Assembly (NCBI GenBank): GCA_023818995.1
Contig: JAMWDA010000072.1
Location: 1-8,093 of the forward strand
DNA: 8,093 nucleotides
Reading direction: 5' to 3'
DNA from: Candidatus Omnitrophota bacterium
GTDB taxonomy: Bacteria > Omnitrophota > Gorgyraeia > Duberdicusellales > 4484-171
This document shows positions 1 to 6,343 of this stretch, piece after piece. A model generated the notes under the pieces. That model saw only the letters and a program-made list of their open reading frames with translations. It had not been told where the DNA came from and made no database searches. How positions within the stretch are numbered: the stretch's first letter is position 1; each line of letters starts with the position of its first letter. Both the position numbers and the translations under genes were made by a program.

Positions 1-309
1 AAAGAGAGAGATTATATTGATAATCTTAGGAAGATTATAAAGGAAAGAAGGGATATATTTGTAGATGGTTTAAAAAAAGGAGGTATAGAAAATATTTACG
101 CTCAAAGCACTTTTTATGTTTGGGTAAAGATACCTAAAAATTTTTCTTCTTCAATGGAATTTGTAAAATACCTTATCAAAAGAGGTCTGATAGCTACTGC
201 TGGCTTAGGGTTTGGTAATTATGGAGAAGGATTCGTAAGGTTTGCTTTAACTGTTGATAAGGATAAATTGAAGAAAGCATTAACTATTATAGAGACAAAT
301 AGAAAATAA
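1..309 (+). CDS. dapL: Aminotransferase, probably LL-diaminopimelate aminotransferase (3' end only)
   Basis: This is the C-terminal 102 residues of a fold-type I PLP-dependent aminotransferase, open at base 1 and stopping with TAA at 307-309. The segment reads as the small domain: an RRDIFVDGL helix, STFYVWVKIP, then ATAGLGFGNYGEGFVRFALT. The arginine of the FVRFAL block (fragment residue 80) matches the conserved aminotransferase arginine that binds the substrate alpha-carboxylate. A GxGFGxxGEGxxRxAL pattern followed by a short helix is common in the DapL family, which converts tetrahydrodipicolinate to LL-diaminopimelate for lysine and peptidoglycan in the cytoplasm. The PLP lysine lies upstream of the window, so the substrate is inferred; a related aspartate-type aminotransferase is the alternative. 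The next gene, folK, begins 27 nt downstream on the same strand. Confidence 0.72.
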   Translation, partial: KERDYIDNLRKIIKERRDIFVDGLKKGGIENIYAQSTFYVWVKIPKNFSSSMEFVKYLIKRGLIATAGLGFGNYGEGFVRFALTVDKDKLKKALTIIETNRK

Positions 310-336
310 AGAGAAAATTATCGTTAATATTCATTT

Positions 337-801
337 ATGTTTACTGTATTTATTGGTATTGGTTCTAATCTCGGTGATAGATTGAAAAATATTGAGGAAG
401 CGATAAACTACTTAAAATCTACAGAGGGAGTGATTGTGGAAAAGGTTTCTTCTTTGATAGAAACCGAACCTGTGGGCGGACCACCTCAAGGTAAGTATTT
501 AAATGGTGTTATAAAAATAAAGACGATTATATCACCTTATAAACTTTTAGAAATTTTGAATACTATAGAGCATAGATTGGGAAGAAAAAGAGGTGTAATA
601 AATGGTCCAAGAACTCTTGATTTGGATATTTTACTTTACGGTGATTTGACTATTCAAGATAAAGATTTAACTATACCTCATCCGCGTATGTGGGAGAGAG
701 AGTTTGTTATTAAGCCTCTTTTAGAGATAGAACCTGATTTTTGTAAGAGTAAAGGTTATATTTATGGGAAAATAAGAAATTTATTTTTATCAGGAGGTTA
801 G
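337..801 (+). CDS. folK: 2-amino-4-hydroxy-6-hydroxymethyldihydropteridine pyrophosphokinase (HPPK)
   Basis: FolK transfers pyrophosphate from ATP to 6-hydroxymethyl-7,8-dihydropterin, the step before dihydropteroate synthase in cytoplasmic folate synthesis. The 154-residue length is normal for a single-domain HPPK. The sequence opens with the family signature [10 protein letters not shown], then [16 protein letters not shown]. The catalytic block [14 protein letters not shown] carries the two magnesium-binding aspartates (D95 and D97) and R92. [18 protein letters not shown] (H115, R117) follows. The ATG at 337 is chosen because the family begins a few residues before GSNLGDR and an in-frame TAA lies just upstream at 325-327. 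No good Shine-Dalgarno sequence precedes this ATG. The end of folK contains the ribosome binding site of recA. No neighbouring folate gene (folP, folB) is visible. Confidence 0.96.
   Translation: MFTVFIGIGSNLGDRLKNIEEAINYLKSTEGVIVEKVSSLIETEPVGGPPQGKYLNGVIKIKTIISPYKLLEILNTIEHRLGRKRGVINGPRTLDLDILLYGDLTIQDKDLTIPHPRMWEREFVIKPLLEIEPDFCKSKGYIYGKIRNLFLSGG
792..797 (+). promoter_or_regulatory. Ribosome binding site of recA inside the folK 3' end
   Basis: A perfect AGGAGG lies 6 nt before the ATG at 804, within the last codons of folK. It fixes the recA start and shows that folK and recA are read from one message, since only 2 nt separate the genes. I saw no CTGT-N8-ACAG or GAAC-N4-GTTC type LexA box in the roughly 110 nt upstream. 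Confidence 0.8.
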
Positions 802-803
802 TT

Positions 804-1826
804 ATGGATAAAGAAGAAAATTCTACCAATAAGAAAAAAGCATTAGAGTTAGCTATAGCACAGATTATTAAACAGTATGGGAAGGGAGCAATAATGCGGC
901 CTAAAGAGGGAGTAAAACTCGATGTGGAAGTTCTTCCTACAGGAATAATTTCTTTGGATAAAGCCTTAGGAGTAGGAGGTTTACCAAGAGGTAGAGTTAT
1001 AGAGATTTTTGGTCCGGAGTCTTCAGGTAAAACTACGCTTACTTTAAGCATTATTGCTGAAACACAACGAAACGGTGGAGTATCGGCGTTTATCGATGCT
1101 GAGCACGCTTTTGATGCTAACTATGCAAAGTTAATTGGGGTTAATTTTGATGACCTTTTAATTTCTCAACCTGATACGGGTGAACAAGCTTTGGATATAG
1201 TGGAGACTTTAGTTAGGTCCAATGCTGTAGATTTAATTGTCGTAGACTCTGTAGCTGCTTTAACTCCTCGTGCCGAGATTGAGGGAGAGATGGGAGAGGC
1301 ACAGTTGGGTTTGCAGGCAAGACTTATGAGTCAGGCGTTAAGAAAACTTACTTCAGCTATAAGTAAATCACGAACTTGTGTAATTTTTATTAATCAGATT
1401 AGAGAAAAAATTGGTGTGATGTATGGTTCTCCCGAGACAACTCCTGGGGGTAGAGCATTAAAGTTCTATGCTTCGGTAAGAATAGATTTACGTAAAGAGA
1501 CTAATTTAACTACCTCTGAGGGAGTAAACATTGGTACAAAGGTGAGAGCAAAAGTAGTGAAGAATAAAGTTGCTCCTCCTTTTAGAACTGCTGAGTTTGA
1601 AATCTTATATGACGAGGGCGTATCTAAAATAGGAGCATTAATTGATGCTGCTATTGAGGGAGGGATAATAAAAAAATCCGGTAGCTGGTTCTCTTATCAG
1701 GATAAGAACCTTGCTCAAGGTAAAGAACAGTTAAGAAAGATTCTTAGAGAAGATGCTTCTTTTAAAGAGAAGTTAGAAGAGGCAGTTAAAAAAGTTATGT
1801 TTCAGGAAATTAGTAAGGAAAGTTAA
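804..1826 (+). CDS. recA: Recombinase RecA
   Basis: RecA forms ATP-dependent filaments on single-stranded DNA, catalyses strand exchange in homologous repair and, in bacteria that have it, activates LexA self-cleavage. At 340 residues it has normal length. The Walker A motif GPESSGKTT is at residues 70-78 (K76, equivalent to E. coli K72). The catalytic glutamate is E100 in FIDAEHAF, Walker B is LIVVDSV near residue 148, and the allosteric block [20 protein letters not shown] is near 196-215. The KGAIM N-terminal helix and [11 protein letters not shown] are also typical. The tail ([15 protein letters not shown]) is short and less acidic than that of E. coli, so the C-terminal autoinhibitory tail may be weaker; that is inference. 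The start is set by AGGAGG 6 nt upstream. No SOS operator was found, so SOS control is not supported by the sequence. recX lies two genes downstream. Confidence 0.99.
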   Translation: MDKEENSTNKKKALELAIAQIIKQYGKGAIMRPKEGVKLDVEVLPTGIISLDKALGVGGLPRGRVIEIFGPESSGKTTLTLSIIAETQRNGGVSAFIDAEHAFDANYAKLIGVNFDDLLISQPDTGEQALDIVETLVRSNAVDLIVVDSVAALTPRAEIEGEMGEAQLGLQARLMSQALRKLTSAISKSRTCVIFINQIREKIGVMYGSPETTPGGRALKFYASVRIDLRKETNLTTSEGVNIGTKVRAKVVKNKVAPPFRTAEFEILYDEGVSKIGALIDAAIEGGIIKKSGSWFSYQDKNLAQGKEQLRKILREDASFKEKLEEAVKKVMFQEISKES

Positions 1827-1846
1827 CAATCGTAATCAGTTGAGAG

Positions 1847-1853
1847 GGAGGTG
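1847..1853 (+). promoter_or_regulatory. Ribosome binding site of the HtrA-type protease
   Basis: GGAGGTG lies 7 nt before the ATG at 1861 in the 34-nt gap after recA, a near-ideal match to the 16S anti-Shine-Dalgarno sequence. The gap has no inverted repeat or T-run that would serve as a terminator, so read-through from recA is expected. Confidence 0.8.
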
Positions 1854-1860
1854 TTGATAT

Positions 1861-3273
1861 ATGAAGAAGGTGATAATGGGGGTTATTTTTTTTATTTGTT
1901 TCTTACCTTTGCTTTCTTCTTCGCAGGATTACTATAGAGATTTAGAATCTTTATCTATAAAAGTAGCTAATGAGATTGGTAAGTCGGTGGTTTCTATAAA
2001 GGCAACTGTTAAACAGAAAGTGATAAGGAGATTCTATTATAATTCTCCACAGGGGGGGATAGAGGAAGAGTTCTTTAGGCGTTTCTTTGAGGATTTTTTT
2101 GGCCAGATACCTCAAGAATTTGGAAGAGTTTCTGTAGGTAGTGGAGTAATTATAGATAGAGATGGATATATTTTAACAAACGTTCATGTGGTTTCTGATG
2201 CTGATGAGGTAAAGGTTGTTCTTTACGATGGTAGGGAGTTAAAAGCTACAGTTAAAGGAATTGACCCCAGAACAGATTTAGCGGTAATTAAGATAAACGC
2301 TAAGGATATAACCGTAGCTAAATTAGGTGACTCTGATAAACTTAAGATTGGTCAGTTTGTCTTTGCTTTAGGTAATCCTTTTGGTATCTCTACCAATTAT
2401 GCTAATGCTCAGCCAACCGTTACTTTTGGAGTAATAAGTGCTCTTCATCGTTTTTTGCCGGGAGCAGAGGGGAGAGATAGTTTAGATGATCTTATTCAAA
2501 CCGATGCTGCTATCAATCCTGGTAACAGTGGTGGGCCATTGGTAAATTTAGATGGTGAGGTGGTAGGTATAAATATAGCGATTATTACTCGTTCAGGTGG
2601 TCACGAAGGAATAGGTTTTGCTATACCGATAAATAAAGCAAAGTTAGTTTTGGGGAAACTTGTGAAAGGAGAAAAAGTCCTTTATGGATGGTTAGGGGTA
2701 AATATTCAGGATTTAAACCAAGATTTAAGAAATTACTTTGGTATAAAAGAACAAGAGGGTGTTATTGTGGTAAGGGTATTTAAAAATTCTCCTGCAGAAA
2801 AAGCTGGGTTGAAAGAAGGAGATTTAATACTCAGTTTTGACAACAAAAAAGTTACCGATACGAGGGAATTAATAAAGTTGGTTTCAATAACGGAAGTGAA
2901 TAAAATTGTTCCTTTAAAGATTATTCGCGATGGTAAAGAACAGAACTTAGAGATAAAGATTGGAGCTAGACCCGATGATTTAAGTAGCATAGAGACAGTA
3001 GAGAGAACATTTTTTAGGGGTATGGAGGTAGAAGATTTAACTTCTTTCTGGAAGAATAAGTTTAATATTAAGGGAGAGGAAGGGGTAGTTATTGTTAATA
3101 TTGAACAAGATTCTTCAGCAGAAAGAGCAGGTTTGGCTGTAGGAGATGTTATTACGATTATAGGAAATAGGAGAGTAAGAAATAAAGAGGATTTTGAAAG
3201 AGCAATCTCTAATCTTCAGGGAGATTGTTTGGTAAAAACTAATAGAGGTTTTTTTGTTTTAAAGGAAGAATAA
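1861..3273 (+). CDS. Do/HtrA-family periplasmic serine protease with two PDZ domains
   Basis: This is a DegP/DegQ-like trypsin-fold protease of 470 residues, normal for the two-PDZ class. It is expected to degrade or chaperone misfolded proteins in the periplasm. An export signal is present: MKK, a hydrophobic core at residues 4-18, and a plausible signal peptidase I cut after S21 (SSS-Q). There is no lipobox. A phenylalanine-rich segment (about residues 70-80), as seen in the flexible LA loop of Do proteases, precedes the protease fold. The catalytic triad is H109 (TNVHVV), D139 (DPRTDLAVI) and S223 (NPGNSGGPL). PDZ1 spans roughly 275-365, starting at YGWLGV, with SPAEKAGLKEGD. PDZ2 spans roughly 387-470, with SSAERAGLAVGD, and ends the protein. 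The gene sits between recA and recX, and its stop directly abuts the recX start. It could be called degP, degQ or htrA; sequence alone does not separate these. Confidence 0.95.
   Translation: MKKVIMGVIFFICFLPLLSSSQDYYRDLESLSIKVANEIGKSVVSIKATVKQKVIRRFYYNSPQGGIEEEFFRRFFEDFFGQIPQEFGRVSVGSGVIIDRDGYILTNVHVVSDADEVKVVLYDGRELKATVKGIDPRTDLAVIKINAKDITVAKLGDSDKLKIGQFVFALGNPFGISTNYANAQPTVTFGVISALHRFLPGAEGRDSLDDLIQTDAAINPGNSGGPLVNLDGEVVGINIAIITRSGGHEGIGFAIPINKAKLVLGKLVKGEKVLYGWLGVNIQDLNQDLRNYFGIKEQEGVIVVRVFKNSPAEKAGLKEGDLILSFDNKKVTDTRELIKLVSITEVNKIVPLKIIRDGKEQNLEIKIGARPDDLSSIETVERTFFRGMEVEDLTSFWKNKFNIKGEEGVVIVNIEQDSSAERAGLAVGDVITIIGNRRVRNKEDFERAISNLQGDCLVKTNRGFFVLKEE
2052..2058 (+). repeat. Homopolymer G7 tract inside the protease gene
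   Basis: Seven consecutive G residues encode part of Gln-Gly-Gly in the pre-catalytic loop of the protease. Runs of T8 (1886-1893, signal peptide) and T7 (2094-2100) lie nearby, all in the first 240 nt of the gene. The reading frame is intact as given. A one-base change would remove the protease and PDZ domains. Confidence 0.6.
3262..3266 (+). promoter_or_regulatory. Ribosome binding site deciding the recX TTG start
   Basis: AAGGA lies 7 nt before the TTG at 3274, inside the last codons of the protease gene. The predicted RecX contains no internal methionine, so this Shine-Dalgarno and TTG pair is the best supported start. The stop TAA at 3271-3273 touches the TTG, which suggests translational coupling. 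Confidence 0.65.
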
Positions 3274-3732
3274 TTGGAAGAGTTTAATAGTGCTTTAAGT
3301 TACGCCTATCTTTTATTGAAGTATAGGATAAGGACATCTAAAGAATTATCCTTGAGATTAAAAAGGAGGAATTTTTCTTCAGAAACTATAGATAAGGTTG
3401 TAGATTTTCTTAATAAACAAGGATACATAAACGATAATGAATTCATAGAGATATTTGTAAAAGATAAATTGAGTAGAGGTTGGGGTAAAAAGAAAATTTT
3501 TTTTTCTTTGAAAAGATTAGGGATAGAAAAGAGTATTATTAATGAAGAGTTAGAAAAAATTAGTTGGGGTGAGTACTCTGAAAAGATTAGAGAAATTATA
3601 AAATGTAAATTAGGTAGGAAGAAACCTTCCGATATAGATAAGGGGACAAGAGATAAATTGTTTCGCTACCTTATTCAGAGAGGATTCTCTTTTGAGGAGA
3701 TAGAGAGGGTTTTAAGTGATGAGCACGAATAG
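3274..3732 (+). CDS. recX: Regulatory protein RecX
   Basis: RecX binds RecA filaments and limits their extension and activity in the cytoplasm. The product is 152 residues, within the family range, and mostly helical and lysine-rich. Family blocks appear in order: ALSYAYLLLKYRIRTSKEL with LRLKRRNF (first three-helix repeat), VVDFLNKQGYINDNEF, then KLSRGWGKKKIFFSLKRLGI (central repeat), and the C-terminal LFRYLIQRGFSFEEIERVL. The start is TTG at 3274, chosen because the repeat begins a few residues later, a Shine-Dalgarno precedes it and no internal Met exists. It directly follows the protease stop and its 3' end overlaps the alaS start. recX commonly sits next to recA; here one gene intervenes. 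A T9 tract interrupts the middle of the gene without breaking the frame. Confidence 0.92.
   Translation: MEEFNSALSYAYLLLKYRIRTSKELSLRLKRRNFSSETIDKVVDFLNKQGYINDNEFIEIFVKDKLSRGWGKKKIFFSLKRLGIEKSIINEELEKISWGEYSEKIREIIKCKLGRKKPSDIDKGTRDKLFRYLIQRGFSFEEIERVLSDEHE
3497..3505 (+). repeat. Homopolymer T9 tract in recX, preceded by A4
   Basis: AAAA followed by nine T residues encodes Lys-Ile-Phe-Phe in the central helix repeat of RecX. It is the longest homopolymer I noticed in the window. Loss of one T would bring TGA in frame within a few codons; gain of one T would reach TAA about a dozen codons later. Confidence 0.7.
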
Positions 3733-6343
3733 ATTGAGAAAAGATTTTTTAGAATTCTTTAAAAGTAAAGGACACAAAGTATTCCCCTCGGATTCTTTGG
3801 TTCCTTTAGATAAGAGTGTGCTTTTTACTTCTGCAGGGATGAACCAATTTAAGCCCTATTTTTTAGGTGAGAAAAAAGACATCAGCCGAGCAACTTCTTG
3901 TCAGAAATGTTTACGCACCGATGATATGGATAAGGTAGGTAAGACTCCTTACCATCATACATTCTTTGAGATGTTAGGTAATTTTTCCTTTGGAGATTAC
4001 TTCAAGCAGGGAGCAATTGAAATGGCTTGGGAGTTTCTTACCAAGAGGCTAAATATAAAAGAAAAGGACCTCTGGGTATCAGTTTATTACGAAGATAATG
4101 AAGCATTTTCTATATGGAAAGAATTTGTAGGTTTACCTCAGCATAAGATTGTAAGATTAGGTGCTAAAGAGAATTTCTGGCCATCCAATGCTCCCAAGGA
4201 TGGTCCTAATGGTCCCTGTGGCCCTTGTTCGGAAATATTTTTTGATAGAGGAGATGATAAAGGTTGTTTGAAAAAAACTTGTAACCCAGCTTGTGATTGC
4301 GATAGATTCGTGGAAGTATGGAATCTTGTTTTCACTCAATTTAACCGCGTAGGAGAAAACAAATTAGAGCCTTTACCTCAGAAGAATATAGATACAGGTA
4401 TGGGATTGGAGAGGATGGCTAGCGTCCTTCAAAATAAATCTTCTAATTTTGAAATAGATATATTTTATCCCCTTGTAGAGCTTACAAAGAATTTGTTAAA
4501 AATTGAGGAGATAACTAAAGATAAAAATGTTTTAATTAATGCCATCGTTGATTATACGAGAGGAGCAACCTTCGCTATAAGTGATGGGGTTTATCCTTCT
4601 AATGAAGAGAGAGGATATGTGGTTCGTAAACTTATTAGAAGAGCTTACTTTAACGGTTACTATTTAGGTATAAGAGAGCCGTTCTTATACAATTTAGTAG
4701 AGTTGTATGCTGAGTTATTTAAAGAACCTTATCCCCAATTAATTTCCCATAAAAGGGATATAGGAGAAGTTATAAGGAGTGAGGAGGAAAGGTTCATCTA
4801 TGCTTTAGAAGAAGCAAAGAAACAGTTATACTCTATAGTAGAGATAAATAAGAAAGAGAGTAAAAAGATAATAGAGGGAGATATAGCTTTTAGATTTTAC
4901 GATACTTATGGTTTACCTTGGGAGTTAATTTTAGAGTTAGCTAAAGAGTATAACTTAGAGGTGGATAAAGAAAGGTTTAACGAACTGATGGAGAAACAGA
5001 AACAGATTTCCCGTCAAAAGAGTATGTTTGTAGATACAATTTTTACTTGGGAAGATTATCCTTTTAATGATACCACTCAGTTTACCGGTTACGATGAATT
5101 TACTACTAAAGCAAAAATATTAAGAATAATGAGAGAAAAAATTGAGGTAGATGAACTTTTAGAAGGTGAGAAAGGGGTGGTAGTTTTAGATAGGAGTCCA
5201 TTTTATCCTGAATCAGGAGGTCAATTAGCTGATAGAGGGTTGTTGAATACGGATACAGGGCTCTTTTACGTGGAAGATAACATCAAGGTTAAAGATGCCC
5301 TACTTCATATAGGTAGAGTAAAGGAGGGTAAGATTACTAAAGGGGAAGTTAAAGCTATTGTGGATAGAAAGAGAAGATTAGCTCTTATGCGTGCACACAC
5401 TGCCACCCATTTGCTTCAATCAGCTTTAAGAGAAATTTTAGGTGCACAAGTTACTCAGCAAGGTTCTTTGGTTGATATGGATAGATTGAGGTTTGATTTT
5501 AATTATTTTCAGAGTTTAACTCCAGAACAATTAAAGAGTATAGAGTATAGAGTAAATGAATTTATTTTGCGTAACGATAGAGTGAATAAGAAATTGGTAT
5601 CTTTTGAAGAGGCAAAAAAAGAAGGAGCTTTAGCTTTCTTCAAAGATAAGTATGGAGATTGGGTAAGGATGGTTAGCATAGGTGATTATAGTAAAGAACT
5701 TTGCGGAGGAACACATTTGGATCGTACCTCTCAGGTGGGAGTTTTCTCCATACTCTCTGAGTCCTCAGTAAGTAGTGGTATAAGAAGAATTGAAGCTATC
5801 GTTGGGGAAGAGGCGTATAAAAAATTAGCTAATTATAAAAGTTTGGTAAAAAACTTAGCTTCTCTTTTGAAAGTTAAAGAGGAGGATATATTAACTTCGT
5901 TAAATCAGTTAAGAGATGAAAATAGAACCCTGAAAGATAGAGTTGATACTATAGAAAGACAACTCCTCACGTTTCAGGTAGAAGAGGTAATAAAAGAGAG
6001 AGATATTTATGGTGATACGAATGTGTTTGTTTACCGCTTTGAAGATAAAAATTACGATCATTTACTTTTTCTTTCCGATGTTATTAGAGAAAGATTCTCA
6101 TCTTCATTTATCTTTTTGATTTCTTTATACAATGGTAAATATATCTTTGTATGTGCGGTTACTTCCAATCTTAGAGAGAGGGGTATAACCCCTGATAGAT
6201 TCTTAGCAAAATACAGGGAAGAAATCGGTGTTAAAGGTGGAGGTAAAGGATTGGTTGCCCAGGGAGTATTTGTAAAGCCACCCCAGATATTATCTTTTAA
6301 AGAGATAGTGAAAAAATTTTTAACTGACGACGTTAAGTTATGA
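3719..6343 (+). CDS. alaS: Alanine--tRNA ligase
   Basis: AlaS charges tRNA-Ala with alanine and hydrolyses mischarged Ser- and Gly-tRNA-Ala. The product has 874 residues from the ATG at 3719, essentially the E. coli length, so all domains are present. The class II core shows FTSAGMNQF (motif 1), CLRTDDMDKVGKT with HHTFFEMLGNFSFGDYF (motif 2 region) and GMGLERM (motif 3, residues 227-233). The editing-site zinc ligands are HTATH (H560, H564) and CGGTH (C662, H666). A coiled-coil segment near 720-760 leads to the C-Ala domain with GGGKGLVAQGV. A cysteine cluster (C183, C188, C192, C194) follows GPCGPCSE, as in many bacterial AlaS. GTG at 3716 is an alternative start one codon upstream; ATG is preferred because MSTNRLRKDFLEFF matches the usual N-terminus and the purine-rich AGAGGG lies 9 nt before it. 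The start overlaps recX by 14 nt, and the stop overlaps hisD as ATGA. Confidence 0.99.
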   Translation: MSTNRLRKDFLEFFKSKGHKVFPSDSLVPLDKSVLFTSAGMNQFKPYFLGEKKDISRATSCQKCLRTDDMDKVGKTPYHHTFFEMLGNFSFGDYFKQGAIEMAWEFLTKRLNIKEKDLWVSVYYEDNEAFSIWKEFVGLPQHKIVRLGAKENFWPSNAPKDGPNGPCGPCSEIFFDRGDDKGCLKKTCNPACDCDRFVEVWNLVFTQFNRVGENKLEPLPQKNIDTGMGLERMASVLQNKSSNFEIDIFYPLVELTKNLLKIEEITKDKNVLINAIVDYTRGATFAISDGVYPSNEERGYVVRKLIRRAYFNGYYLGIREPFLYNLVELYAELFKEPYPQLISHKRDIGEVIRSEEERFIYALEEAKKQLYSIVEINKKESKKIIEGDIAFRFYDTYGLPWELILELAKEYNLEVDKERFNELMEKQKQISRQKSMFVDTIFTWEDYPFNDTTQFTGYDEFTTKAKILRIMREKIEVDELLEGEKGVVVLDRSPFYPESGGQLADRGLLNTDTGLFYVEDNIKVKDALLHIGRVKEGKITKGEVKAIVDRKRRLALMRAHTATHLLQSALREILGAQVTQQGSLVDMDRLRFDFNYFQSLTPEQLKSIEYRVNEFILRNDRVNKKLVSFEEAKKEGALAFFKDKYGDWVRMVSIGDYSKELCGGTHLDRTSQVGVFSILSESSVSSGIRRIEAIVGEEAYKKLANYKSLVKNLASLLKVKEEDILTSLNQLRDENRTLKDRVDTIERQLLTFQVEEVIKERDIYGDTNVFVYRFEDKNYDHLLFLSDVIRERFSSSFIFLISLYNGKYIFVCAVTSNLRERGITPDRFLAKYREEIGVKGGGKGLVAQGVFVKPPQILSFKEIVKKFLTDDVKL

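Noticed and set aside
254..290. TTGATA and TATTAT as a possible folK promoter inside the aminotransferase gene
   Set aside because: The spacing is about 25 nt and no alternative hexamer pair at 16-18 nt stands out.
316..330. Short ATTA...TAAT inverted repeat before folK
   Set aside because: It is only 4 bp arms in an AT-rich gap, as expected by chance.
741..763. TTGTAA and TATATT as a possible recA promoter inside folK
   Set aside because: The spacer is only about 11 nt, far from the 16-18 nt needed, and A/T-rich hexamers are expected by chance here.
710..1051. Antisense open frame of 113 codons opposite the folK end and the recA Walker A region
   Set aside because: It mirrors the conserved recA and folK codons, has no plausible start context or recognisable family, and crosses two solid genes.
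1827..1860. Gap between recA and the protease as a possible terminator or small RNA site
   Set aside because: It is only 34 nt, has no stem-forming inverted repeat or trailing T-run, and is largely taken up by the ribosome binding site.
2733..2990. Antisense open frame of 85 codons opposite PDZ1 of the protease
   Set aside because: It is a shadow of the protease reading frame, with low-complexity Ser/Leu/Phe/Ile composition and no ribosome binding site.
4265..4300. Cysteine cluster in AlaS as a possibly novel metal site
   Set aside because: A C-rich insertion after GPCGPCSE is common in bacterial AlaS, so it is not new.
4138..4339. Two overlapping antisense open frames opposite the alaS aminoacylation domain
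   Set aside because: They lie in different frames over one of the most conserved parts of alaS, and neither resembles a known protein.
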